Below, one piece after another: positions 51,169 through 58,656 of a stretch of 64,000 bases of DNA. Origin of the DNA: Chamaesiphon sp041738715 (lineage in GTDB: Bacteria; Cyanobacteriota; Cyanobacteriia; Cyanobacteriales; Chamaesiphonaceae). Made by a program: the position numbers and the translations under genes. The notes under the pieces are model-generated. The model did no database searches. It was not told where the DNA came from and saw only the letters and a program-made list of their open reading frames with translations. The stretch lies in contig JBGSPI010000017.1 in assembly GCA_041738715.1 (NCBI GenBank), forward strand, positions 1 through 64,000, written 5' to 3'. Position 1 is the first letter of the stretch. Each line of letters starts with the position of its first letter.

Positions 51169-51795
51169 TCAGATCTGACTTCTCACCCATTGTCGAAAAG
51201 CCTTAATTAGCTCTAGATATTCGATCGTTTCGGCTTGTTGCAAAAAACCTGCAATTTCTGGGATTGGAAGATTTGGAAAAAATCTACTCGTTTGAGCAAT
51301 AATATCACTTCCATTATCTAATTGATGGATGACTAGAGATTTACCATCATAAATCCAGACTTCTGCAACACCCAAATCCCCATAAACCTGAAGGCGATTT
51401 TGGGAACTGTTCGTAATATCAATTTCTAAAACTAAATCGGGTGCTGGATCTGCTGTTAAATCTAGTCGCTTTTTGCCCCGAACTAGATCGATGTTATCAA
51501 TATAAAAGCATTCATCTGGTTCGGCACCACTTAATTTAGGTCGCTTGAAAGTTGTCGAACCTAAAGGCTCAATCCGAACGCTCATTTCTTCAGCTATCGT
51601 CTCAATAAAACGACCTGTTAATTTCTTAAATCGTTCGTGTTCTGGAGACGGAGCCATGATCTCTAAATTACCGCGATTGTAAGTGAGCCGGAGACGGCGA
51701 TCTCGCAATTCTTCCAATAGCGTTTCATAAGTCTGCCAGCTAATCCCTGACAGGTTAATTATCTCATCTGGTGGCGCGAGTAATATTGTCGTCAT
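51169..51795 (-). CDS. Uma2-family (DUF820) predicted restriction endonuclease
   Basis: 208 aa with L-T-Y-N-R-G-N-L-E-I-M-A-P-S-P-E-H-E, E-P-D-E-C-F-Y-I (D of PD-(D/E)XK), D-L-V-L-E-I-D-I-T-N-S-S (E-x-K like) and V-A-E-V-W-I-Y-D. These are all the landmark positions of the Uma2 family, which is strongly expanded in cyanobacteria. Fold PD-(D/E)XK; DNA cutting is predicted, not demonstrated. Stands alone. Confidence 0.92.
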   Translation of the reverse strand: MTTILLAPPDEIINLSGISWQTYETLLEELRDRRLRLTYNRGNLEIMAPSPEHERFKKLTGRFIETIAEEMSVRIEPLGSTTFKRPKLSGAEPDECFYIDNIDLVRGKKRLDLTADPAPDLVLEIDITNSSQNRLQVYGDLGVAEVWIYDGKSLVIHQLDNGSDIIAQTSRFFPNLPIPEIAGFLQQAETIEYLELIKAFRQWVRSQI

Positions 51796-51838
51796 GGGTT
51801 TAACCGAAAGTCTCCTGCCTTTAATTCTAACCCTTAGT

Positions 51839-52393
51839 TCAAGCTTTGACTTTTTGCAGTTGATCCAATTCAGTTAACACTTCTTGACTGTGGGGAGCCG
51901 GATTCACATTCGTAAAAGTAGCGCGTAAAATACCCTTGGTATCGATGATAAAAGTGTGGCGCATTGAGTAAGGCGCGATCCAGGAACCGTAGGCTTTACT
52001 GATTTTGCCATCGGTATCCGAGAGTAAGGGAAATTTTAACCCTTCCGAATCACAGAATTTAGCATGAGAATCGATCGAATCAGCACTCACACCGATAATT
52101 TGAGTATTATGTTGCTGATACTTATCTAAATCTTGCTGAAATCTCCGGGCTTCCAAAGTGCATCCACCCGTAAAATCTTTGGGATAAAAATATAAAACTA
52201 CCCATTTTCCAGCATAGTTAGCTAGAGCTACTTTGCCTGCTCCAGTATTTGTCGGTAAGGTAAATTCAGGCGCGGGCTGATTTAGTGTGGGCAATTTACC
52301 ACCCATCGCTAAGGCTGTAGGGACAAAATTACACCAGGCGATCGCACTCAGACAGATTGCCAGTAAGCTATTAAAAAAATAACGTCGAGACAT
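51839..52393 (-). CDS. Peroxiredoxin Q / BCP-type, exported
   Basis: 184 aa from the ATG at 52393 (M-S-R-R-Y-F-F-N-S); the frame extends to 52459 with implausible sequence. Twin-Arg-like start followed by a hydrophobic stretch (S-L-L-A-I-C-L-S-A-I-A) suggests export or lumenal targeting. The peroxidatic site is F-T-G-G-C-T-L-E-A (in the usual T-P-G-C-T-x-E-A, Pro is replaced by Gly); no CxxxxC resolving partner five residues later, so a 1-Cys or intermolecular mechanism is likely. Reduces peroxides using thiol donors. Plant PrxQ is thylakoid-lumenal, and this looks similar. Confidence 0.88.
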   Translation of the reverse strand: MSRRYFFNSLLAICLSAIAWCNFVPTALAMGGKLPTLNQPAPEFTLPTNTGAGKVALANYAGKWVVLYFYPKDFTGGCTLEARRFQQDLDKYQQHNTQIIGVSADSIDSHAKFCDSEGLKFPLLSDTDGKISKAYGSWIAPYSMRHTFIIDTKGILRATFTNVNPAPHSQEVLTELDQLQKVKA

Positions 52394-52540
52394 GGAGTAG
52401 AGATCAGAGGGTAAATGGTAAATGGGAAAGGGTAGAGGAAAGAGACTGGGTTGTAGCATGAAGACGTGGTTGCACGTTCCAAAGTGGATGGAGAATATTT
52501 ATCTCCATTACCTACTCCCTAACCTCTATTCCTCGCTCCC

Positions 52541-53602
52541 TTATTTAGATTGGTAGTAAATCTTCGAGCCAGTATTGGAGACGTAGTGACAGTTCTCCTT
52601 CGCATCCCAGAATGCTGCCCACAGGGAACGATCGGATTTGTGATAGTAAGTGCCTAAAACTGGTTTAATCGCCTCTGTCGCCTCTAGGAGATGATAGTGA
52701 GGGATTGTTAGGAAGATATGATGAGCAACATGAGTACCGATATTATGGTGAATATCGTTGATCAAACCGTAGTCATGATCGATCGTCGAAATTGCACCTT
52801 TGAGGAAGTACCAATCTTTACCACGGTACCAAGGTAAATCGTCGTCGGTGTGATGCAGGAAAGTTACTAAGTCTAACCAAACGACAAAGACGAGATAAGG
52901 TACGAGGTAGAACTTAACCAACCACAGCCAACCCCAGGTAAAAGTACCCGCAGCTAATAGAGCCACCATTACCACACAGCAAACAGTACTAGTAATCACA
53001 TCCCACTTTTCTGAGGGACGAAATAGGGGACTGCCAGGATGGAAGTGGGAACCACCGGGACGTTCGGGAGAACGGCGGAATAAATATAAGGGATAAGCAA
53101 GTAAGAGCGTAATATCAAACCGGAGAAATTTTTCCCACCACTGCATCTCGTCATACTTACCTTCAGTGACAGGATACCAACTTTCATCAGTTTCGATATT
53201 GCCAGTGTTTTTGTGATGCGTCCGGTGACTGATCCGCCAACCGTGATAGGGTACCAAAATGAATGAGTGGGTTAAATGTCCGACTAGATCGTTGAGCCAT
53301 TTGTGTTTGGAGAAAGAACCATGACCACAATCATGTCCGATCACAAATAATGCCCAAAACATCGTCCCCTGCATAAACCAGAAGGCTGGATAGAACCACC
53401 AAGAATCTAATGTGGCGGCTAGTGCGTATAATCCAGATACGATCGCGACATCGCGGAAAAAGTAGGATAAGGATTTCCAAGTAGAAGGTACAAAGCAATG
53501 CTTGGGGATCGCTGCTCGAACATCTTGGATAGTAAAAGGGAGCCTTTCTCGCTCGAATGAGGATGGGCTATGGCGATCGAGTTCAACTAGATTAGATTGC
53601 AC
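52541..53602 (-). CDS. desB: Acyl-lipid omega-3 (delta-15) desaturase
   Basis: 353 aa with all three His boxes of acyl-lipid desaturases: H-D-C-G-H (90-94), H-R-T-H-H (126-130) and H-V-A-H-H (291-295), plus K-N-T-G-N-I-E-T-D-E-S-W and N-I-G-T-H-V-A-H-H-I-F-L-T-I-P-H-Y, which follow the omega-3 (DesB/FAD3) pattern rather than DesA. Four membrane segments are visible. It introduces the omega-3 double bond in membrane glycerolipids, usually induced in the cold. Its promoter region on the minus strand holds the tandem repeats at 53707-53773, about 105-170 bp upstream of the start. Confidence 0.9.
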   Translation of the reverse strand: MQSNLVELDRHSPSSFERERLPFTIQDVRAAIPKHCFVPSTWKSLSYFFRDVAIVSGLYALAATLDSWWFYPAFWFMQGTMFWALFVIGHDCGHGSFSKHKWLNDLVGHLTHSFILVPYHGWRISHRTHHKNTGNIETDESWYPVTEGKYDEMQWWEKFLRFDITLLLAYPLYLFRRSPERPGGSHFHPGSPLFRPSEKWDVITSTVCCVVMVALLAAGTFTWGWLWLVKFYLVPYLVFVVWLDLVTFLHHTDDDLPWYRGKDWYFLKGAISTIDHDYGLINDIHHNIGTHVAHHIFLTIPHYHLLEATEAIKPVLGTYYHKSDRSLWAAFWDAKENCHYVSNTGSKIYYQSK

Positions 53603-53706
53603 GTATTTGTAAAGATTATCTTAATAATAGACCGCCTCGCATTCTTACACTGTCGCTGGATTTTCGCAACCGAGGAAACCGAAGAGTTGGGGACGGGGGA
53701 CTGGGG

Positions 53707-53773
53707 GACTGGGAGACTGGGAGACTGGGAGACTGTTGTCAACTCTCAACTCTCAACTTTCAACTTTCAACTG
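53707..53773. repeat. Two adjacent microsatellites: (GACTGGGA)n and (TCAACTY)n
   Basis: GACTGGGA is repeated three times plus GACTG (53707-53735), and TCAACTC, TCAACTC, TCAACTT, TCAACTT, TCAACTG follow as five 7-bp units (53739-53773). They are the kind of short tandemly repeated repetitive (STRR) sequence common in cyanobacteria and lie between desB and the phycobilin lyase gene. Confidence 0.85.
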
Positions 53774-53789
53774 TTCCCTTTCCCCTAAT

Positions 53790-54317
53790 TCACTTACCCA
53801 TGCGAATTTCTGAGTAGAAAGAAGCCAGTGCTTCGCCGTTGGGTTGTGTGATGATAGTTGTGCGGAGTCGGACGTTATTACTTTCAAACCAAATTCTTTC
53901 TTCAGAGCGTCGATTTTCATTCTCTGTTACTAGCGTTAGGGCATGATCATCGCCTAATGTATATTTAGCTGTGCTAAAATTGTCCCCGCCAACTGAGCAA
54001 AACAGATTGCCCGTATTGGTTTCTGACTGCTCGGGGATGAAAACAACTATCGCTTCACCTTGCTGATTAGCTGTATTTTGAGCCTGAGTATCCCATTGGC
54101 TAGTGCCTTTCCAAGTGTATTTTGTACTAATTGCAGTTTGACTGGGATCCAAACCCGCTTGGACACATAATTGGATGACTTGAGGATCGTTGCTGGCGAG
54201 GATGTCAATGAGCAGATCTGATTTGCCATGTTCGGACTGTTTCAAGGTTAGATGATGACTAGTTTTTTGGGAAAACCATTTGCCAGCACTCAACTCAAAA
54301 AATTCTTTGACATCCAT
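53790..54317 (-). CDS. CpcS/CpeS-family phycobiliprotein lyase
   Basis: 175 aa from the ATG at 54317 (M-D-V-K-E-F-F-E-L-S-A-G-K-W-F-S-Q-K-T-S-H-H-L). This is the canonical CpcS/CpeS opening F-F-x-x-S-A-G-K-W-x-S-Q-R-T-S-H-H, and the end L-R-T-T-I-I-T-Q-P and F-Y-S-E-I-R fits the family too. The protein is a lipocalin-like bilin carrier that attaches phycocyanobilin, typically to Cys84-type sites of phycocyanin and allophycocyanin beta or alpha subunits. The next gene upstream (54409) is a HEAT-repeat PBS-lyase-like protein on the same strand, so the two may cooperate in phycobilisome assembly. Confidence 0.92.
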   Translation of the reverse strand: MDVKEFFELSAGKWFSQKTSHHLTLKQSEHGKSDLLIDILASNDPQVIQLCVQAGLDPSQTAISTKYTWKGTSQWDTQAQNTANQQGEAIVVFIPEQSETNTGNLFCSVGGDNFSTAKYTLGDDHALTLVTENENRRSEERIWFESNNVRLRTTIITQPNGEALASFYSEIRMGK

Positions 54318-54408
54318 GATTAATTTTAACAAGTGTATTTAAACCACTCATCAGTATAACTTCCCCAGCCTCAAGGTTTGTCGCCTAGTTAATTGGTTGG
54401 GCTGAAGA

Positions 54409-55089
54409 TTATTCTCCCACTTCCATTCTTGCTAAACAAATGGTTGCTGCTTTGGCAACATGGGGATGACTGTCTTTGGTGAGATACTTGAGCGCGGAAA
54501 TACTTTTGGGTGTAGGTAATTGTCCAAGTGCTTCAGCTAATCGTTGCCGGACGAGCCAGTCTTCTGATTCGATAAACATGACCAATCGATCGATCGCCTG
54601 AACCGCCTTAATCTCGCCTAATGCGGCGATTGCTGCTTGTTGGAGTACCATTTCCGGCGAATCTAGAGCCTTCATCAGCACATCAAAGGCGCGAGGATCT
54701 TTAAGATTACCCAAGGAGACAGCCGCACTAAATCTGACTAGCCAATCGGTGTCTTCATAAAATGCCCGGACTAAACCCTCCAAGGCACGAATATCTTCTA
54801 AATAGCCTAATGCGCCAGCCGCATCTGCCCGAATTCCATAATCTGGATCATTAGCGAGGATATCGATCAAAATTGGGTATGATTCTGATGTGGCTTTGAC
54901 ACCTAAAGCAAACACTGCCATCGATCGCAGTTGTAAGCTTTCATCATTGAGTACTTTTTCGATCAGCGGGAAGGCAACATCCGCTGGGAGATCTCGCACC
55001 GATGCCAATGCTACCATCCGATCACGCAGATCGGGACTTTCCAACTGGAGGGCGATTTCTGTCGGGGTCACTGGTTTCTGGTCACTCAT
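54409..55089 (-). CDS. HEAT-repeat protein (PBS lyase / CpcE-NblB-like)
   Basis: 226 aa made of about six HEAT-like repeats, e.g. L-R-D-R-M-V-A-L-A-S-V, L-R-S-M-A-V-F-A-L-G-V, I-R-A-D-A-A-G-A-L-G-Y-L, V-R-F-S-A-A-V-S-L-G-N-L, L-Q-Q-A-A-I-A-A-L-G-E-I and V-R-Q-R-L-A-E-A-L-G-Q-L, each with the A-x-x-A-L-G motif. The pattern is that of PBS_HEAT (CpcE/CpcF/NblB). Members act in bilin attachment, bilin removal or as scaffolds, and the sequence does not decide among these. Neighbouring the CpcS-like gene (92-bp gap, same strand). Confidence 0.88.
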   Translation of the reverse strand: MSDQKPVTPTEIALQLESPDLRDRMVALASVRDLPADVAFPLIEKVLNDESLQLRSMAVFALGVKATSESYPILIDILANDPDYGIRADAAGALGYLEDIRALEGLVRAFYEDTDWLVRFSAAVSLGNLKDPRAFDVLMKALDSPEMVLQQAAIAALGEIKAVQAIDRLVMFIESEDWLVRQRLAEALGQLPTPKSISALKYLTKDSHPHVAKAATICLARMEVGE

Positions 55090-55211
55090 ATACTTTTTAT
55101 TCTGTTTTATCTCTAGATTGTAACAAATTTTATTAATTCAGCGGATCGGTAAGTCGATCGAGCACCGATCTCCATTCTCTCTGTTGCGCCATTTGCTTAT
55201 CCCCGATAACT

Positions 55212-56429
55212 ATGATCAGTCAAGTCGATTCAACTTATCTGTGTCAATTAACCGCCGCCCAAATTCAAGAGATTTTGGTGCTTAATGGTGTCCTGATTCA
55301 ACAATATCAAACCCAATCTCATCGCTGGATCACAATTGCTCAGTTACCAGAAATCGGTCAGTTGATGTTGGGCTTAGATCCAGACAAAGTTCAAGAGATT
55401 GATCTCGGCTTACACCGTCGTGAAATTATCGAGTTCACGGCAACAACAACGGTAATGAATATCAACATCTGCGATCGATATGTGTTTATTCCCTTATTAG
55501 ATCGCACCGAATTATGGGGAAGAATTTGCCTACTGGGAAATCAGAACAGTGTGTGGACACCTCAAGACTTATCCTGGGTACAGGCTTTGGGTCAACAACT
55601 ATTGACAGCGATGAATGTGATGACGGGAATTAACCCCACTCAAGTTATTTCCGCTAGCAATTCTTCACCACTTGCAGATCTAGCGGAATTAATCGAACGG
55701 ATTACCGAACTAGAAAATATTTGTCAGCACAAGGATGAATTTATTAATAATGTATCCCACGATCTTCGGGCACCGTTGATGAATATCAAAATGGCTGTAC
55801 GAATGTTAAAAATCAGTCTCACTAACGATCCAGATATTGCTAGATTGTTGACAGAACATCGATCCGAAAAATATCTGTCGATCCTAGAACAAGAATGCGA
55901 ACGAGAAGTAGAATTAATTAATAATATTTTAGATTTACAGCGATTGGAACTAGCGATCGAACAAGTAAATCTCGAATCGGTAGAAATTGAAACTTGGCTT
56001 CCAACTGCGATCGAGCCATTTATTCATCGAGCTGATACCCGCCGCCAACAACTTACCACATCTCTGTCTGGCAGAATTCCAACTGTTGCCACCAATCGAA
56101 TCTACCTCACTAAAATCTTAACTGAACTGCTCAATAATGCTTGTAAATATACGAGTGTTGATGGGAAAATCTTGGTAGAGATCGACAGTCAACCAAATTC
56201 TGATTGGCTGACGATTACGATTAGAAATCAAGCAGAAATTGAATCCAAACATTTACCCCATATCTTTGAGCAATTTTATCGGATTCCTGGCAGCGATCGA
56301 TCTGGACAGGGCGGTACTGGCTTGGGGCTATCTTTAGTCCAAAAATTAGTAGCACAATTAAACGGTCAGATTGATGTTGCTAGTATTAATGGCTGGACAG
56401 AATTTGCGATTAAACTACCTGTGGGTTAG
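55212..56429 (+). CDS. Sensor histidine kinase
   Basis: 405 aa, no transmembrane helix. N-terminal ~150 residues have a weak GAF-like pattern (L-L-D-R-T-E-L-W-G-R-I-C-L-L). HisKA: H-box F-I-N-N-V-S-H-D-L-R-A-P (His about 182). HATPase_c: N-box T-E-L-L-N-N-A-C-K-Y-T (~306), then Q-G-G-T-G-L-G-L-S-L-V (~371). The kinase is cytoplasmic; signal and partner regulator are unknown. The next gene (WYL regulator) lies about 105 bp downstream on the same strand but looks separate. Confidence 0.92.
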   Translation: MISQVDSTYLCQLTAAQIQEILVLNGVLIQQYQTQSHRWITIAQLPEIGQLMLGLDPDKVQEIDLGLHRREIIEFTATTTVMNINICDRYVFIPLLDRTELWGRICLLGNQNSVWTPQDLSWVQALGQQLLTAMNVMTGINPTQVISASNSSPLADLAELIERITELENICQHKDEFINNVSHDLRAPLMNIKMAVRMLKISLTNDPDIARLLTEHRSEKYLSILEQECEREVELINNILDLQRLELAIEQVNLESVEIETWLPTAIEPFIHRADTRRQQLTTSLSGRIPTVATNRIYLTKILTELLNNACKYTSVDGKILVEIDSQPNSDWLTITIRNQAEIESKHLPHIFEQFYRIPGSDRSGQGGTGLGLSLVQKLVAQLNGQIDVASINGWTEFAIKLPVG

Positions 56430-56534
56430 AGGTTTATTGATTTTTTAGGGGCGGAAGCTATTTTTCCGGGTCGGGCGGGTAGTATAGATGGAAATAATAC
56501 AATTTCCGAACGACTAGTCGTCGCGAAGCTTCGC

Positions 56535-57521
56535 ATGAGTGACCGCCCGATTCAAATAGAGAGATTATTGGAGATCGATCGCTTACTACGTGGGCGGGAG
56601 CGACAGACAAATGCTAGTCTAGCAAAACATTTAGAGGTAAGCGATCGCACGATCAGAAACGATTTGCGGTGGTTGCAAGATCGCTATGTTGCACCGATCG
56701 AATATACCACTCCACGCGGTTGGCACTATACCGATCCTGAATGGCGATTGCCGACAATTCCGTTACATAAGGGTGAATTATTTGCGCTGACTTTGGGGGC
56801 GCGGATGTTGGAAGCCTTTCATGGTACGACTTATGCACTGGAGTTGCGATCGGCGATCGCTAGGTTAAGCGAAAGATTGCCGCAACAGAGTTGGGTAGAT
56901 TTACAACAATTAGCAGAAGATCGGATTAGTTTTCGATCGGGTGTGGAAATCGATTTAGATCCGGCAATTTGGCAAGAATTAGAAGATGCCTGTCGGGAGC
57001 AAAAATCGGTGCGGATGCGTTACTATTCGCCCCAGAATGATCAGGCTACCGATCGAGTTTTTGACCCCTATCTACTGCATATTTATCGGGGTACGAATCC
57101 TTATGTAATTGGTTACTGTCACTTGCGATCGCAAATGCGGTGGTTTCGGGTAGACCGCATTCGGTGCTTAGAGTTATTATCCACCAGTTTTACCCGCGAT
57201 CCAACCTTCAATCCGCAGACATATTTATCAACTACTTTTCAATATGAGGTAGGTGGTAAGCCTCGTGCTGTCGTTATTTGGTTCGATCCCAAAACCGCAC
57301 CTTTCATCCGCGAACGTCGCTGGCATCATACCCAAGAAATTGAGGAGCATCCAGATGGTGCGCTCACGCTCAAGATGGTGGTACCAGGAACAAATGATGT
57401 GATGCGCTGGGTGTTGGGCTATGGGAGGGGTGTGATCGTCCGTGAGCCGCCAGAATTGGTGGAGTTGGTGCGACGGGAGATTGAGGGAATGATGGACGGT
57501 TATCAAAATTTAACTGTATGA
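56535..57521 (+). CDS. WYL-domain transcriptional regulator (putative cas regulator)
   Basis: 328 aa. N-terminal helix-turn-helix (L-L-E-I-D-R-L-L-R-G-R-E-R-Q-T-N-A-S-L-A, V-S-D-R-T-I-R-N-D-L), then the WYL fold with V-R-M-R-Y-Y-S-P-Q-N (W-Y-L-like strand) and R-W-F-R-V-D-R-I-R-C-L, and a WCX-like C-terminal region ending W-V-L-G-Y-G-R-G-V-I-V. WYL regulators next to cas operons are known in cyanobacteria (e.g. Sll7009 of Synechocystis controls a subtype I-D system). This gene is oriented toward and about 230 bp before the cas genes, so it is the probable regulator. Ligand of the WYL pocket unknown. Confidence 0.9.
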   Translation: MSDRPIQIERLLEIDRLLRGRERQTNASLAKHLEVSDRTIRNDLRWLQDRYVAPIEYTTPRGWHYTDPEWRLPTIPLHKGELFALTLGARMLEAFHGTTYALELRSAIARLSERLPQQSWVDLQQLAEDRISFRSGVEIDLDPAIWQELEDACREQKSVRMRYYSPQNDQATDRVFDPYLLHIYRGTNPYVIGYCHLRSQMRWFRVDRIRCLELLSTSFTRDPTFNPQTYLSTTFQYEVGGKPRAVVIWFDPKTAPFIRERRWHHTQEIEEHPDGALTLKMVVPGTNDVMRWVLGYGRGVIVREPPELVELVRREIEGMMDGYQNLTV

Positions 57522-57571
57522 GAGGTGTATTCAAATGAAAGGAGTGTTAGCCTTGGTTTACTCATTGACTG

Positions 57572-57684
57572 CGCCACAAGGCGTTGAGCAATATATCGCG
57601 TAAGCTGCTCAACAGTGTATATTCACTGTTTCATCCATTGACCGCCACGAGGCGATTTTAAAGTAAAGCAGCTTACGCTATATA
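57572..57684. repeat. MITE-like inverted repeat with nested direct repeats upstream of the cas block
   Basis: GCGTAAGCTGCT (57598-57609) and AGCAGCTTACGC (57667-57678) are perfect arms, extending with TATA-like ends to 57592-57684. Inside lies AACAGTG (57611-57617)/CACTGTT (57624-57630). A second feature is a direct repeat CGCCACAAGGCG (57572-57583) and CGCCACGAGGCG (57643-57654), each preceded by CATTGAC. The pattern sits in the 230-bp gap before the 76-aa ORF and may act on its expression; it is not a CRISPR array. Confidence 0.7.
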
Positions 57685-57751
57685 CATTGCAAATTTTAAA
57701 GCTTGATGATATTCTACGATTGTCAGCTAATTTTGTGATGGGTAATTTCAC

Positions 57752-57982
57752 ATGGATGAGGATCTACAGCATATTTATTCTGAAATTTCAAGTATCAGAA
57801 AAGGATTTAACTCCTGTCACGCAGAGCTAGATTCCTCCCGATCTCGATTAGATGAGGTTGAGTTGCGGATGAGAAATATTGAGGTTTCGCTAGATCGGAT
57901 CGAATGTTTGGAAAGTAGAGCGGATGTGTATTCTGATAGCGGGGAGTCCCTCGCCGACTGGCTATGTTCATCAAAAGAGTAA
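57752..57982 (+). CDS. Unrecognised 76-aa coiled-coil-like protein
   Basis: Starts M-D-E-D-L-Q-H-I-Y and is rich in E, L, S and R with heptad-like spacing (L-D-E-V-E-L-R-M-R-N-I-E-V-S-L-D-R-I), ending near W-L-C-S-S-K-E. It is placed directly before cas6, and its 3' end either overlaps the upstream cas6 start (57964) or lies 8 bp before the ATG I prefer (57991). I know no family match. It could be a small accessory subunit of the interference complex, an anti-CRISPR-like or toxin-like gene, or not a gene at all; the coding evidence is an ordered ORF in an operon position. Confidence 0.5.
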   Translation: MDEDLQHIYSEISSIRKGFNSCHAELDSSRSRLDEVELRMRNIEVSLDRIECLESRADVYSDSGESLADWLCSSKE

Positions 57983-57990
57983 ATGAGACT

Positions 57991-58656
57991 ATGAATTATT
58001 TAGAAATTCAATACAAGCTATGTGGAAAAACCTTACCGGCCGATCATGGATATGCGCTATATTCGGCAATCAAAAAGTTAATCTTAGATGACGAAACGTA
58101 TCGAGATTTACTTGTAGACGAATCTTTATCTCCAGAGATATTAATCTCTAGTATTTCGGGTATACCAGATCGTGATGGGACGATCTATCTCAATAAGTTT
58201 TCACGTTTACGATTGCGTTGCCCTAGTGATGAAGTTCAAGCTTGGTATCGACTATTGCAAAATCAAGTGCTCGATATTCAGGGGCATTTAATTAGATTGA
58301 TTCAGCCTCAATTAACATTACCAGAAGCAAGTGAAACTCTAAAATCCCGATTAGTAACTTTTAAGCTGAAAGATTGGGATGATCGTGAAGCTCCCGCGCA
58401 TTTTCTCACATCTTGTCAACGAGCCTTAGATCGTTTGGAAATTCAAGCTAAACCATTTATTGATAGCGATCGATCTGGAGATCTTGCCAAGAGATCCCTC
58501 TGTATTCATGGCAAACATGTCATGGGGTACGGGGTGGTAATTGAAGGTTTGAATCCCGATGATTCGATTAAATTGCAATGTCTGGGCTTAGGAGGGCGCA
58601 AGCATTTTGGTTGTGGGTGGTTTTATCCCAGCAACGAGGTATGTGATGCAAACTAA
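57991..58656 (+). CDS. cas6: Cas6, CRISPR RNA endonuclease (MYXAN/Cmx6-like)
   Basis: About 221 aa from the ATG at 57991 (M-N-Y-L-E-I-Q-Y-K-L-C-G-K-T-L-P-A-D-H-G-Y-A-L-Y); the frame also opens at 57964. The N-terminal T-L-P-A-D-H-G-Y is typical of the Cmx6 group, and the C-terminal G-rich loop G-L-G-G-R-K-H-F-G-C-G-W-F is the Cas6/RAMP signature. His residues at I-H-G-K-H and in the loop are candidate catalytic or binding residues. Cas6 cuts the pre-crRNA at repeats to make guides. Overlaps the cas3 gene by 11 bp, hence cotranscribed. Confidence 0.88.
   Translation: MNYLEIQYKLCGKTLPADHGYALYSAIKKLILDDETYRDLLVDESLSPEILISSISGIPDRDGTIYLNKFSRLRLRCPSDEVQAWYRLLQNQVLDIQGHLIRLIQPQLTLPEASETLKSRLVTFKLKDWDDREAPAHFLTSCQRALDRLEIQAKPFIDSDRSGDLAKRSLCIHGKHVMGYGVVIEGLNPDDSIKLQCLGLGGRKHFGCGWFYPSNEVCDAN

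Noticed and set aside
57572..57654. CRISPR array suggested by two similar 12-bp direct repeats before the cas genes
   Set aside because: Only two imperfect short repeats, no regular spacing, no spacer series; more likely operators or part of a palindromic element.
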